Origin: Fibrobacterota bacterium | Lineage (GTDB): Bacteria > Fibrobacterota > Chitinivibrionia > Chitinivibrionales > FEN-1185 | Direction of reading: 5' to 3' | DNA: 45,038 nt | Assembly: GCA_003165595.1 (NCBI GenBank) | Contig: PLWQ01000005.1 | Span: 79,029-124,066, forward strand | Shown here: piece after piece, positions 22,966 through 31,736 of the stretch | Numbering within the stretch: the first letter of the stretch is position 1 | How the letters are laid out: every line of letters starts with the position of its first letter | The notes under the pieces: model-generated | What the model was told of the DNA's origin: nothing | Databases searched by the model: none | The model's input: the letters and a program-made list of their open reading frames with translations, nothing else | Translations under genes and position numbers: made by a program

Positions 22966-24770
22966 GCCGCCCCCACTCCGATTTTCTTGATCTTCCGTAA
23001 AAGAAACCTCTTCTTCGATTTCTTCGGCCCGATTTCCGCCTCTAGAAACGGTTCTTTCGCCTTGTGCACGGCAAGCGGCCTCACCTCATAGGTGCCCGCC
23101 CGTACATACGGGCTCCCCAGGTATTCAAACGTTGCGCCATGCCCCATGAGTACCGCGTAATCAAGCACGTGCAGCAGGTCGCTCATGTCAAGTTCCTTGA
23201 GCTTTTCCCCGTACTTTCCCGCTTTCACCGGCCGGGGCGGTGCTTCCGAGTCGGGTTCAAACGACACCACCGGCGTTATTTGCCTCGGTTCGGCCGGCGA
23301 CAGGTCGAGGGCCGGCCGATGCTTCTGCGGTTCGTTCTCGCCCGGGCCGCGAGGATCAAACCCCATTGTCACAAGGATTCTCCGCACCTCTTCTTCACTC
23401 CCGCGGCGTATCATGAATATTTTGTGCGGCCGCACCGGCGTCACAAGGTTCGTGAGCGGCGCGTACGAAAGTATCTGCTGTGACGCCTTCTCGTCGAACG
23501 AAACCACACAGCCGTGCGTGATGACACAGACCCTCGAAAACTCGCGGATCCACTCTCGCACCGTCTCCATCACGTTATGAGGCGCCTTCCACGCGGCGAG
23601 CCAATCCACCAGTTTCTTTTCGTCCGTGCCGGCGCTGAGTGAATTATTGATGATGTCGCGTTTGATTATCCCCTTGTAAACCTTATCGAGCGAGGAAACC
23701 TCGCCCACCTTGGTGAACCAGTAGAGTTCTTCCGGCAGAATCTCCTGCGACAACACGGCCGAAAAATCCGGGAGCAGGATAACCCTGGCCACGGGCAAGG
23801 CCTTTACAAGAGAAAGAATATCCTGCCGCCGTGCGGCCGAAAACACAAGGCCCGAGCCGACCTTGCAAACTTCAAGATAGCCGCAATACCACAGGGCGCA
23901 GGCGCTCGCCTCGGCGTCCCGCCGGGCCGCGTCGGGAAATCCGGATGTGCTGAGCCATGGCTTTGTCGGACCTTCAAACAGCTTGTCCATCACCGGCCTG
24001 CGCCACAGCGGTCCCTGCGCAAAGGCGTATTCGCAGAAATCCCCGCATCGGGCTTCCAGGGGAAGAGAAACCCATTCGGCAAGCTTGTCCTGCGCGACGA
24101 GATAGGCATCATTCTCGATCGCAAGGAGTTCGCGCGACACGGCATAGGAAAGCACCAGCGAAATGCAGGCTGCCCTGCCGGCTTCGGCTGCGGCTTCGCC
24201 TGCAGGAAGATCGCGGGAGGCGTGAAGGAATCTCCTGAGCGCAACCTCGGCAGCCTTGGAAAACGTTCCCTTTTTGGTCCTGTCGAGCATGCCGGTGGAG
24301 GCGAGCGTCGCACACATGACAAGGTCTGACAGGCAATACCACGGCATCGGCGCGGAGGTCGGCGCGCAGGCCTTGTTCCCCGCAACCGAAATGAGTGCAT
24401 CCGCGCACAGCAGGGCGAGCTTCGACTCAAACTCGGAGAATCCGTAGTAGGCGGCAACGCCCTTCTCGTCCTTGCCCGCGAAGACCAGAAAGGATGCAAG
24501 CAGCTCGTCGGAAGAAAAGCCTCGGAGTCCGGGCGCGGGAACTCCCATAGCGCCCGCAAGGTACACGGCCGCGCACAGCCGCTGCGCCTGAGGCGATAGG
24601 CGCTTGAACCGCGCCCACAGCGACTTGTCTGCGGCAAACAACCGTGCCGCGTCGTGAATAAGCGACGACGAGAGTATCCTCCGCTTGTGCCCCGCATCAC
24701 CCAAAACATTTTTAAACACGATGTCTGCGGGGAGCAGGCTGAGGTAATCTTCAAACGAGGGAAGAGTCAT
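22962..24770 (-). CDS. XPB/Ssl2 N-terminal-like protein with C-terminal WYL-like domain
   Basis: A 602-residue cytoplasmic protein. Residues around 340-420 match the helicase-associated (XPB/Ssl2 N-terminal, Helicase_C_3) pattern: VARVILLPDFSAVLSQEILP, then ELYWFTKVGEVSSLDKVYKG and SAGTDEKKLVDWLA. No Walker A or DEAD/H motif is present, so it has no motor of its own. The last about 70 residues (ATFEYLGS...YEVRPLAVHKAKEPFLEA...KKRFLLRKIKKI) resemble a WYL ligand/nucleic-acid sensing domain. I chose the ATG at 24770 because the longer frame upstream looks non-coding. The stop overlaps the dnaE start (ATGA). The coupling suggests a role in replication or its control (inference). Confidence 0.7.
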   Translation of the reverse strand: MTLPSFEDYLSLLPADIVFKNVLGDAGHKRRILSSSLIHDAARLFAADKSLWARFKRLSPQAQRLCAAVYLAGAMGVPAPGLRGFSSDELLASFLVFAGKDEKGVAAYYGFSEFESKLALLCADALISVAGNKACAPTSAPMPWYCLSDLVMCATLASTGMLDRTKKGTFSKAAEVALRRFLHASRDLPAGEAAAEAGRAACISLVLSYAVSRELLAIENDAYLVAQDKLAEWVSLPLEARCGDFCEYAFAQGPLWRRPVMDKLFEGPTKPWLSTSGFPDAARRDAEASACALWYCGYLEVCKVGSGLVFSAARRQDILSLVKALPVARVILLPDFSAVLSQEILPEELYWFTKVGEVSSLDKVYKGIIKRDIINNSLSAGTDEKKLVDWLAAWKAPHNVMETVREWIREFSRVCVITHGCVVSFDEKASQQILSYAPLTNLVTPVRPHKIFMIRRGSEEEVRRILVTMGFDPRGPGENEPQKHRPALDLSPAEPRQITPVVSFEPDSEAPPRPVKAGKYGEKLKELDMSDLLHVLDYAVLMGHGATFEYLGSPYVRAGTYEVRPLAVHKAKEPFLEAEIGPKKSKKRFLLRKIKKIGVGAA

Positions 24771-24948
24771 GGTATTTTCCGGAAATTGTTGCACACCCGC
24801 TCCAGCGGCGGCAAAGCGCAAAAATAGTTCATCCTGCAAGAGGCGTGGCGTCCAAACGCCTCGCCGGACATGCAGCTGCTTCAAATCGCGGTTCTCGCCG
24901 GGTTCGCCGTTCTTGTGCGAACGGGGAACGCCTCGTATTTTTGAAGCG

Positions 24949-25695
24949 ATGAACATTCCTCCTTCAAAGCCTTGTCCCTTGCGCGCTGCCCGCCAATCGT
25001 TTGCATCCGTGGTGTTTATTTCGCTGCTGTGCCACCTCGCGTTCCTTGCCCTTATCGTTGCCACAGCGAAGGCCGTTTACAAGTCTCACGAATACGAGCG
25101 TCCGCCCACGTTCGACCTTGTAAAGCTCTCGCAAATCTTTGAAATCCCGGCAGAACCGAAACTGGCCGCAGCGCCCAAGATGAAGTCTGCGGCACCCGGG
25201 CAAGTCGTGCGTCCTCTACCTGCGGTTTCGCAGCCGCAGGCTGCGCCTGTTGAAGAAAGGAATCCCCTTCCGAGCATTACCAAAACGGCTGCTCCCGCGC
25301 CGGCAGAGCCTGTTGCCCCTGCCGCTCCGGCGGCGCCGCAAACCGCAGCTACAGCCACAGCCACGGCCGGCTCGTCGGCCGGCGACGGAGTGTCGACCGA
25401 CAAGGTTTACGAAGCAGGAATGGTGGACGAGCAGCCGGTGGTTGTGAAGAAGATAGAGCCGTTCTACCCGGAATTTGTCAAGGACCAGAACATTGCCGGT
25501 ATCGTACGCGCGCAGGTTACCATAGACGAGAAGGGCAATGTGATGGAGGTAAAAATCCTCAGCTCGCCCCATGAACTTCTTACCAACGAGGTCATGAAGG
25601 CGGTGAGCCGGTGGAAGTACAAGCCGGGCAGGTTCAAGGGTATCGCGGTCAAGGTGCGAAACAGGCCAATCGAAATAGAATTCAAGCTGGAGTGA
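24949..25695 (+). CDS. TonB-family energy transducer
   Basis: A 248-residue protein with the TonB layout: a short cytoplasmic start, one membrane segment (about 18-40), a Pro/Ala/Lys-rich periplasmic span (about 60-140) and a TonB C-terminal domain (about 165-248). The domain has the typical FYPEFVKDQNIAGIVRAQ, DEKGNVMEVKIL and AVSRWKYKPG segments. It should carry proton-motive energy from an ExbB/ExbD complex to outer-membrane transporters. No exbBD genes are in the window. I chose the ATG at 24949 because it starts the membrane-anchor region. It is divergent from the XPB-N/WYL-like gene. Confidence 0.88.
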   Translation: MNIPPSKPCPLRAARQSFASVVFISLLCHLAFLALIVATAKAVYKSHEYERPPTFDLVKLSQIFEIPAEPKLAAAPKMKSAAPGQVVRPLPAVSQPQAAPVEERNPLPSITKTAAPAPAEPVAPAAPAAPQTAATATATAGSSAGDGVSTDKVYEAGMVDEQPVVVKKIEPFYPEFVKDQNIAGIVRAQVTIDEKGNVMEVKILSSPHELLTNEVMKAVSRWKYKPGRFKGIAVKVRNRPIEIEFKLE

Positions 25696-25733
25696 TGCCC
25701 CACTGTCGAGCGCCGCTTTGACGCATGCGCATT

Positions 25734-28700
25734 TCACGGCGCGACAATGTAAAAGTAATCGCTGTAGCCGTAAATCGTGGGGTCGGCTGTGCTCACCACC
25801 TGTATACGGTACCTGCCCGGCGTTTCCCCGGCAGGAACGGTCCATGGACAGCCGCCGGCGGTCGCAATGTAGCTGTTGCTCTGGAGCGCACCCGTTTGCA
25901 ACGAGTCGAAAAGCCAGATGGAAACGAAGCTGGAAGGGACATTGCCGTTGTCCGTCCACGCGATGGATTGCAGCGACCCGGCTTTCCACATGCTACTTGA
26001 CGAAGGCTCCGTCACCACGATTATCGACGGAACAGCAGAGATTGTGAAATAGCCGCTGTAAGCAAACACGGCGTCCCGGTCGGCATCTGCTATACGGATA
26101 CGGTACTGTGGTCCCGAGGTTAGTGTGGAAGGAATTGTCCAGAGGTAGTACCCCATTGACACGGCGGTCCTGGAAACAACGGTTCCGACAAAGTCGGTTG
26201 AATCGTACAGCTCAAGTTTGATATCGCTCACGGGCAAGCCGGTAACCGACCACGACACCTGGTAGGAAAGTCCCGATTTCCACGACATTTCCGAAGCCGG
26301 ATTCTCTATTGCGAACTGCGTCGGAGCCTGAACGACGGTAAAATAGTCGCTGAGCCCGTAGGCGGCGGGATTGCTGATGCTGGATATCCTGATCCGGTAC
26401 TTTGCATCCCCGACCAGCGCGGTCGGAATGAACCACAGGAAGCTCTGGCCGATCACCGACGTGGAAGCGGCTATCGTCTGCGAATACGCCGTGTCGTCGT
26501 ACAGGTCGATTCTTGCATAGGTTCCCACGTTTCCGGAACTCGACCAGTAAATGGGCCAGGCCGCCCCACCGGTCCACGTGGTGCCCTTGGCGGGCGAGGT
26601 GATGGAAAACGTCGACGGGATATTGATTATCCTGAAGGAGCTGCTCATGTTGTAAACCGAGGTATCGGCGGCGCTGGCTATTCGTATGCGATAATTTCCC
26701 GTGCCAAGACCGGACGGAATGGCCCAGGCGTAGGATTGGCTTGTCAGGTAAACACCCAACGAAATGGCAAGCGGTAAAGAGACGCTGTCGTATAAAGTCA
26801 GGTTTACAAACGGCCCCGGACTTCCCGTATAGGTCCAGAGAATCGAGTTGGTAGAGCCGGAGTTCCACAAAGTGGCCGTGTTCGGAGTTGTTATTGTCAA
26901 GGTGGACGGAACATGCGTAATGGTGAACGCGGCGCTGTAGCCGTACTCCGTGGTATCGCTGCTGTTGACGATCTTGATCCGGTATTTGCCCGTGGCGGTG
27001 CTCGCCGGTATGGTCCACGGGTACGAGCCGGACAGCCACAGCGTGCTCGCGGTGATGGTGGAAACCAGCCGGGCGCTGTCGAACAGGGCGAGCGACACAT
27101 AGGATCCCTGGCTACCGGTGGAAGTCCAATACACAGTGTTCACCGTCCCGCTGTTCCAGGCGGTGTACGCGGAAGGTGTTGTAATTGTTAATGTGTTCGG
27201 AGTGTGCGTGATGGTAAACGGCGCGCTGAGGCCGGAGACCGTGGTGTCGGAAGTGCTGGTGATTTTCAGCCTGTATTTTCCCGTGGCGAGCGCCAGCGGG
27301 ATAGACCAGGAATAGTATTCGTTCGACAGATAGGTGCTTTGAATGACGGATGTCGCCTGGGAGAGGCTGTCGATCAGCGAGATGCTCACCATCCCGCTCA
27401 GGTTTCCCGTGTAGACCCAATACACGGAATACGCGGTACCGGAGTTCCACGATGTTGCGGCGGACGGAGTCGTAATAGTCAAGGTGGTCGGCGTATGGGT
27501 GACCGTAAACGGCGGGCTGAAGGCGCTCACCGTCGTATCTCCCGTGCACACGATCCTGATACGGTATTTGCCTATTGCAAGCGTCCACGGCACGTCCCAG
27601 GCGTAGTACTGGTTGGCCAGGTAGGTGCCGCTCGATATCGTCGTTGCCTGCATAGCGCTGTCGTACAGCGTGAGAGTCATATAGGAGCTGGGGTTGCCCG
27701 TGTAGGTCCACGCCACCAAATAGGACGATCCCGTGTTCCACGATGATAGCGCCGAGGGCGCCGTTATCGCCACAGTGGTGGGGACGTGGATGATCGTAAA
27801 TGGCGCGCTCACCCCGGAAACCGTCGTATCGGCCGTGCTGGCGATCCTAATCCGGTATTTGCCCGTGGCCAGCGTCCAGGGCACTGCCCACGTATAGTAT
27901 TGGTTTGCCAGGTATGTGCCGGTCGAAATCGTCGCCACCAGAGAGACGCTGTCGTACAACGCGAGATTCACGTAGGACCCGAGGTTCCCGGTATAGTTCC
28001 AGGCAATGGAATACGAAGAACCCGTGCTCCAGCTTGCCGAGGACGAGGGGGTAGTGACCATGAGACTCGTGGGAACATGCGTTATCGTAAATGCGGAGCT
28101 GTACCCGAACAGCGACGTATCGCCTACGCTGGTGATTCTTATCCGGTACGCACCCGACGAAACAAGCCTGTTGGGGAGCGTCCACGAGTAATAGTCGTTG
28201 GACAGGTAGACACTCGAAGCGATAGTCGAAACCAGCGAGCCGCTGTCGTATAAATCAAGATTCACATAGGAACCGGGATTCCCCGAATAACTCCAATCGA
28301 TCGAATAGGTGCCACCCGTGCTCCAATTGGTGGAACCCGAGGGAACGGTGACGCTCAGGGTGGTTGGTATATGCACAACGGTAAACTGGTCGCTGAAATC
28401 GTGAATGGACGTGTCGTCGCTGCTCACGATTTTGATACGGTAATTCGAAGAACCCGGGAGCGACCAGGGAATCGTCCAGTTGTAAGATCCGTAATATCCT
28501 ACTCCAGTTGCAATGGTGCTCGCAAGCGTGTCGTCCCGGTATGCGTACAGGGAAACGTAACTCCCCGAATTTGCCGAATGCGCCCAAGCGATGTTCATCT
28601 CCTCACCGCTGGAATAGACTTTCGTACCAGATGCGGGAGAAGTCATCACGAGCATTGCGCCGGAAGCATGGACCTCAACCGTGTAGTCGGATGTTGAGGA

Positions 28701-29381
28701 ATAATAATCGGTGGCGGTGACCCGGAAATAATACGTTCCCGAAACGGGACAGGTCCAGATAATCAGGCCGTTGTACCCGGCGCCGCCGTAACTGCTGGAG
28801 GCGAGCATGGTAAACGCGTCGGTGGAAAAGAGCTGCAAATACACTTCGCCGCTCCCGCGCGTCTCGATGCAGTAGGTTCGTCCGGCCGTCGCAGAGAACT
28901 TGAACCAATCGGTGTCGTCTCCGCCGATACGGTGCAGCTGCGGCGTTCCGATGGTGTCGATGAGCGTTGCAAGCCAACTCCAATTGTCGGGCTCATAGGC
29001 GTCGGAATTGTTGACGATAGTAAATCCGCCGCTGAAACCCCGCACCGGGTCGGACCCGGTTCCCGATATCGCGATACAATAGTTGGTCCCTCCGGCCACG
29101 GACGTTGGAATGCGCCATGCGAATGAACCGGTGTTCGGCGCGGACGAAACGATAGGAAGCGTGACGCCGGTGTAATCGTACAAGTCAATTGCGACCGTGC
29201 TGTCGCGCGGGCCCGACCATGTCCACTGCACGGTGCAGGTGCACCCTGCCGTCCAGGAGCTCGACGGCGCGGGCACCGTCACCTGCACCGACGGTGCCGT
29301 TTCGACGCCCAGGTCCCTTGACCCGCACGATGCCACGAGAGCCGCAAGGACCGCGCACAATAATTCCCGCAAGTTTCGCAT
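25734..29381 (-). CDS. Giant repeat lipoprotein with 11 Ser/Thr-rich beta repeats and one PPC domain
   Basis: A 1215-residue lipoprotein with lipobox LVASC (Cys19). After one divergent repeat there is a pre-peptidase C-terminal (PPC)-type domain (about residues 120-235, DAYEPDNW...DTDWFKFSA). Ten more tandem repeats of about 95 residues then run to the end. Each begins with the pattern TPSxxxxWNSGTxYSVxW, passes SYVSLALYDS and YYxWxIP, and ends YRIRIxSTxDTTVxGxSAPFTI. This matches the Ser/Thr-rich (Kre9/KNH-like) beta-sandwich family. It should be a long rod on the cell surface. It is the third gene of a minus-strand group, 45 bases after the PPC lipoprotein gene. The function is probably adhesion or scaffolding (inference). 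Confidence 0.85.
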   Translation of the reverse strand: MRNLRELLCAVLAALVASCGSRDLGVETAPSVQVTVPAPSSSWTAGCTCTVQWTWSGPRDSTVAIDLYDYTGVTLPIVSSAPNTGSFAWRIPTSVAGGTNYCIAISGTGSDPVRGFSGGFTIVNNSDAYEPDNWSWLATLIDTIGTPQLHRIGGDDTDWFKFSATAGRTYCIETRGSGEVYLQLFSTDAFTMLASSSYGGAGYNGLIIWTCPVSGTYYFRVTATDYYSSTSDYTVEVHASGAMLVMTSPASGTKVYSSGEEMNIAWAHSANSGSYVSLYAYRDDTLASTIATGVGYYGSYNWTIPWSLPGSSNYRIKIVSSDDTSIHDFSDQFTVVHIPTTLSVTVPSGSTNWSTGGTYSIDWSYSGNPGSYVNLDLYDSGSLVSTIASSVYLSNDYYSWTLPNRLVSSGAYRIRITSVGDTSLFGYSSAFTITHVPTSLMVTTPSSSASWSTGSSYSIAWNYTGNLGSYVNLALYDSVSLVATISTGTYLANQYYTWAVPWTLATGKYRIRIASTADTTVSGVSAPFTIIHVPTTVAITAPSALSSWNTGSSYLVAWTYTGNPSSYMTLTLYDSAMQATTISSGTYLANQYYAWDVPWTLAIGKYRIRIVCTGDTTVSAFSPPFTVTHTPTTLTITTPSAATSWNSGTAYSVYWVYTGNLSGMVSISLIDSLSQATSVIQSTYLSNEYYSWSIPLALATGKYRLKITSTSDTTVSGLSAPFTITHTPNTLTITTPSAYTAWNSGTVNTVYWTSTGSQGSYVSLALFDSARLVSTITASTLWLSGSYPWTIPASTATGKYRIKIVNSSDTTEYGYSAAFTITHVPSTLTITTPNTATLWNSGSTNSILWTYTGSPGPFVNLTLYDSVSLPLAISLGVYLTSQSYAWAIPSGLGTGNYRIRIASAADTSVYNMSSSFRIINIPSTFSITSPAKGTTWTGGAAWPIYWSSSGNVGTYARIDLYDDTAYSQTIAASTSVIGQSFLWFIPTALVGDAKYRIRISSISNPAAYGLSDYFTVVQAPTQFAIENPASEMSWKSGLSYQVSWSVTGLPVSDIKLELYDSTDFVGTVVSRTAVSMGYYLWTIPSTLTSGPQYRIRIADADRDAVFAYSGYFTISAVPSIIVVTEPSSSSMWKAGSLQSIAWTDNGNVPSSFVSIWLFDSLQTGALQSNSYIATAGGCPWTVPAGETPGRYRIQVVSTADPTIYGYSDYFYIVAP
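25740..28650 (-). repeat. Tandem coding repeats of about 290 bases
   Basis: Ten consecutive repeats in the giant lipoprotein gene. The central copies (about 26,900-28,100) are closest to each other, and the outer copies are more diverged. This is the pattern expected if copies are gained and lost by recombination in the middle of the array. Confidence 0.7.
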
Positions 29382-29426
29382 ACGATCGCATCCTGGAAAG
29401 AGTGGCTCAGCGCCAGGTCTCTCCTA

Positions 29427-30272
29427 TCAATAAGCCGATTCGCGTACCGAAACGGCATACGCGCCGGACGCACCGGGCGTTCCGCCGGTCACGAAGAAAT
29501 AGCACCGCACCGGCGACGTAACGTACGGGCTCGACCACACCAGCTTGGCGTTTTTCCCGCCGCCAGAATTATCATCGCACACGATAGCCGTGTCGCCGCC
29601 GATCCCCGTCAGGCAGAGCTTTGTATCGGGAACTCCAACAGTTCGAATCGTGTAGGTGCGGCTCTTGTTGGGAGAAAACGAGATCCAGTCGGTATCGCCG
29701 GGCGCAAGCCGCCGGAGCTGAAAGAGCTCCGGGCCGTTGCCCGAGCTTATCGGGCAATCTGAGGCCAGCGACCTGGCGTTGTCCGGTTCGAAGCTGTCGA
29801 CGACCGAGCCGTAGGCTGCCCCGAACTTCTTTACGGAAAGGACGAACGTGTCCGCGGAGTAGGACGAATAATAGGGATTAACATCCTTGATCCGCACGTA
29901 ATACGTCCCTGCGCTCCAGCATGTCCAGAGAAGGGGCCTCGCGCCTGCGGAGAAAGTATCGGAACCCGACAGGACCGCGATTCCGATTCCGGAGTCCATA
30001 ATGTCAAGAGTGCCGTCGAATCGCGGGCAAAACGAAACAACATAAGTTGTATCGGTGTTGGCGGAAAAAGAGTACCATTGTACACCCAGGGGGTTCACGG
30101 TTCCAACGACGCTGTCCCCCACCGAAAGCCGCGTGGCATCTACGGGGTACGCCCCCCCGTTTCCGCCATAGGTGTGCTGTTGGAATGCGGACCAAGGCGC
30201 AAAATAATCCGAACAGCCGCATACCGCAAGCGCAACAAGAACTACGAGGCTATACCGTTTCTCCGTGCGCAC
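29427..30272 (-). CDS. Lipoprotein with two PPC-type domains
   Basis: A 281-residue lipoprotein. The GTG start at 30272 has GGGGAG 6 bases upstream and directly begins a signal peptide (SLVVLVALAVCGC, lipidated Cys about 20). Two PPC-like beta domains follow. The first is at about 40-150 (GDSVVGTVNPLGVQWYSFSA; YYVRIKDV). The second is at about 165-280 (DSFEPDNARS; DTDWISFSP; RCYFFVTGG). Both have the EPDN / DTDW pattern also present in the giant repeat lipoprotein next door. It starts 1 base after the stop of the barrel gene (TAAGGTG) and is therefore coupled to it. Confidence 0.8.
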   Translation of the reverse strand: MRTEKRYSLVVLVALAVCGCSDYFAPWSAFQQHTYGGNGGAYPVDATRLSVGDSVVGTVNPLGVQWYSFSANTDTTYVVSFCPRFDGTLDIMDSGIGIAVLSGSDTFSAGARPLLWTCWSAGTYYVRIKDVNPYYSSYSADTFVLSVKKFGAAYGSVVDSFEPDNARSLASDCPISSGNGPELFQLRRLAPGDTDWISFSPNKSRTYTIRTVGVPDTKLCLTGIGGDTAIVCDDNSGGGKNAKLVWSSPYVTSPVRCYFFVTGGTPGASGAYAVSVRESAY

Positions 30273-30273
30273 C

Positions 30274-31512
30274 TTATTCTCCCCGGATTGGGTTTCTCGC
30301 AAAACGCTTCTCGTAACTGTTGCGCAGCAACTCGACGCTGAAGGTAAATCCGATTTGGTAACTGGCGCTGGAAGGTTCAAGGAATGCGATTCTTGACACA
30401 ACAGAGCCGCTTTCCGACGTTGTCTCGAAATCGGAATTACTTCTGCCGAAGCCGTACACCATGCCGAATAACGCAAACCGAAGCGACGCGCGATCGTTCC
30501 TGCGCATCTGGAAAAAGGCCTCAAGCCGGTACGATGCGCGGTTGCCCAGGGTTACAGGAGGGAAGTCGTACGTGACATCGGAGTTCTCCACGCTTTGCAG
30601 CGCCTTCATTTGTCCAAAGAACATCAAATCGATGCGCGGCTCCATGCCGATCAGCACCCCGGAAGAAACGGACCTGGTAAGGATCACGCCGAGGGGGACG
30701 CTTAACCAGCAATAGGTTTCCGACATGTCCACGGTGTAGGCTTCTCCGTAGGGGGTAGTGCCGCTCTGAGACATGTCCCGAATCCACAGCTTTGCATCCA
30801 GACCGCCGTAGGCAACGCATGACCATCGCCATTGGCCAAACCTGTACCCCATGTCGAAGGATCCGAACAGAAAAATGTTTGTCTTTTGCTGTGAGTACGG
30901 CGTAAACTGTATGCCCACCACCGATGAACCGCTGTCGTACGGTTGTCCCTGCGAGGAGCCGTCATAAGTATTGTTGGGACCTAGGAGGAGGGCAAATCCG
31001 GGACGTATGAAGAGGTTCGGGTGCCGCAGGTAATGCGAAATCTGCAGCCGAACGCCGATCAAGGCGCCATATTCCGTGCTCTTGGGAGTCCCAATAATTC
31101 TAGGAGACAAAGAATACTCATCCCTGAACTCCTGGACCAAAGGGCTTATGTCAATGTCTTCGCTGTAATAAAAGTAGCTGAGCCAAGGGCCAATGGAAAT
31201 GATTTTGCCCCAGTCCTGGAGCAGAAAATTTTGAGACGACGCGGGCGGTGTTTCAACCGGTTCAATGGGCCGTGGAGGAGGAGGGTTTGGCGCAGCCTGC
31301 ACCGGCGGTTGGGCGGTGTCGCGCGCCGTTCGCGCTGTCGTAGTGTCTTTTATGGTGTCCGTGACTTGCGACGAGTCGTCTATGATTTCTTCATGAAGAT
31401 TGGTTGGGGCACGGGTTTGCAGGGAATCGTGTGCGGGGGCCTCCTGGGCAAAGCAACTGAACAAACAAGCAACGACCATCGATCCGGCGGCGCCATGGCG
31501 CACAGGGGGCAT
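30274..31512 (-). CDS. Outer-membrane barrel protein with Pro-rich periplasmic segment
   Basis: A 412-residue protein with an N-terminal signal peptide (MVVACLFSCFAQ region). A Thr/Asp-rich and then Pro-rich stretch (about 40-90, NPPPPRPIEP) precedes a C-terminal domain of alternating strands typical of an outer-membrane beta-barrel (for example LFIRPGFALLLGP, FLFGSFDMGYRFGQWRW, YRLEAFFQMRR). The ATG at 31512 has GAGGAAG about 6 bases upstream. It is the first gene of the group with the two PPC/repeat lipoproteins and could export, hold or anchor them (inference). I do not recognise a named family. Confidence 0.72.
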   Translation of the reverse strand: MPPVRHGAAGSMVVACLFSCFAQEAPAHDSLQTRAPTNLHEEIIDDSSQVTDTIKDTTTARTARDTAQPPVQAAPNPPPPRPIEPVETPPASSQNFLLQDWGKIISIGPWLSYFYYSEDIDISPLVQEFRDEYSLSPRIIGTPKSTEYGALIGVRLQISHYLRHPNLFIRPGFALLLGPNNTYDGSSQGQPYDSGSSVVGIQFTPYSQQKTNIFLFGSFDMGYRFGQWRWSCVAYGGLDAKLWIRDMSQSGTTPYGEAYTVDMSETYCWLSVPLGVILTRSVSSGVLIGMEPRIDLMFFGQMKALQSVENSDVTYDFPPVTLGNRASYRLEAFFQMRRNDRASLRFALFGMVYGFGRSNSDFETTSESGSVVSRIAFLEPSSASYQIGFTFSVELLRNSYEKRFARNPIRGE

Positions 31513-31736
31513 AGTTCTTCCTCGGGTGGAAAGCGCCAGGGCAAAAGTGCAGCCTCGTTCGCGCAACCGAGCCGCTGCGGTCCGGCCGGAAATTCTCCTG
31601 CCGCAATCACATATTCCCGGTCTTGACTTCAGAATAATTGTAGGATGGACGCGCTCAAAAAGCAAGGAAAAAGAAGTAGTCGGGAATAGTGCGCAACGGG
31701 ATTCGTGGCTGCGTCCGGTCAGGACGCGAGGGAAGA

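Noticed and set aside
19660-23091. A reading frame of more than 1100 codons on the plus strand, opposite dnaE
   Set aside because: It is the antisense shadow of a GC-rich, highly conserved gene. It has no plausible domain, and dnaE on the minus strand is certain.
29965-30000. Possible fourth copy of the dispersed repeat (ACCGCGATTCCGATTCCGG)
   Set aside because: It lies inside a clear coding region, matches for only a few bases and has no stems.
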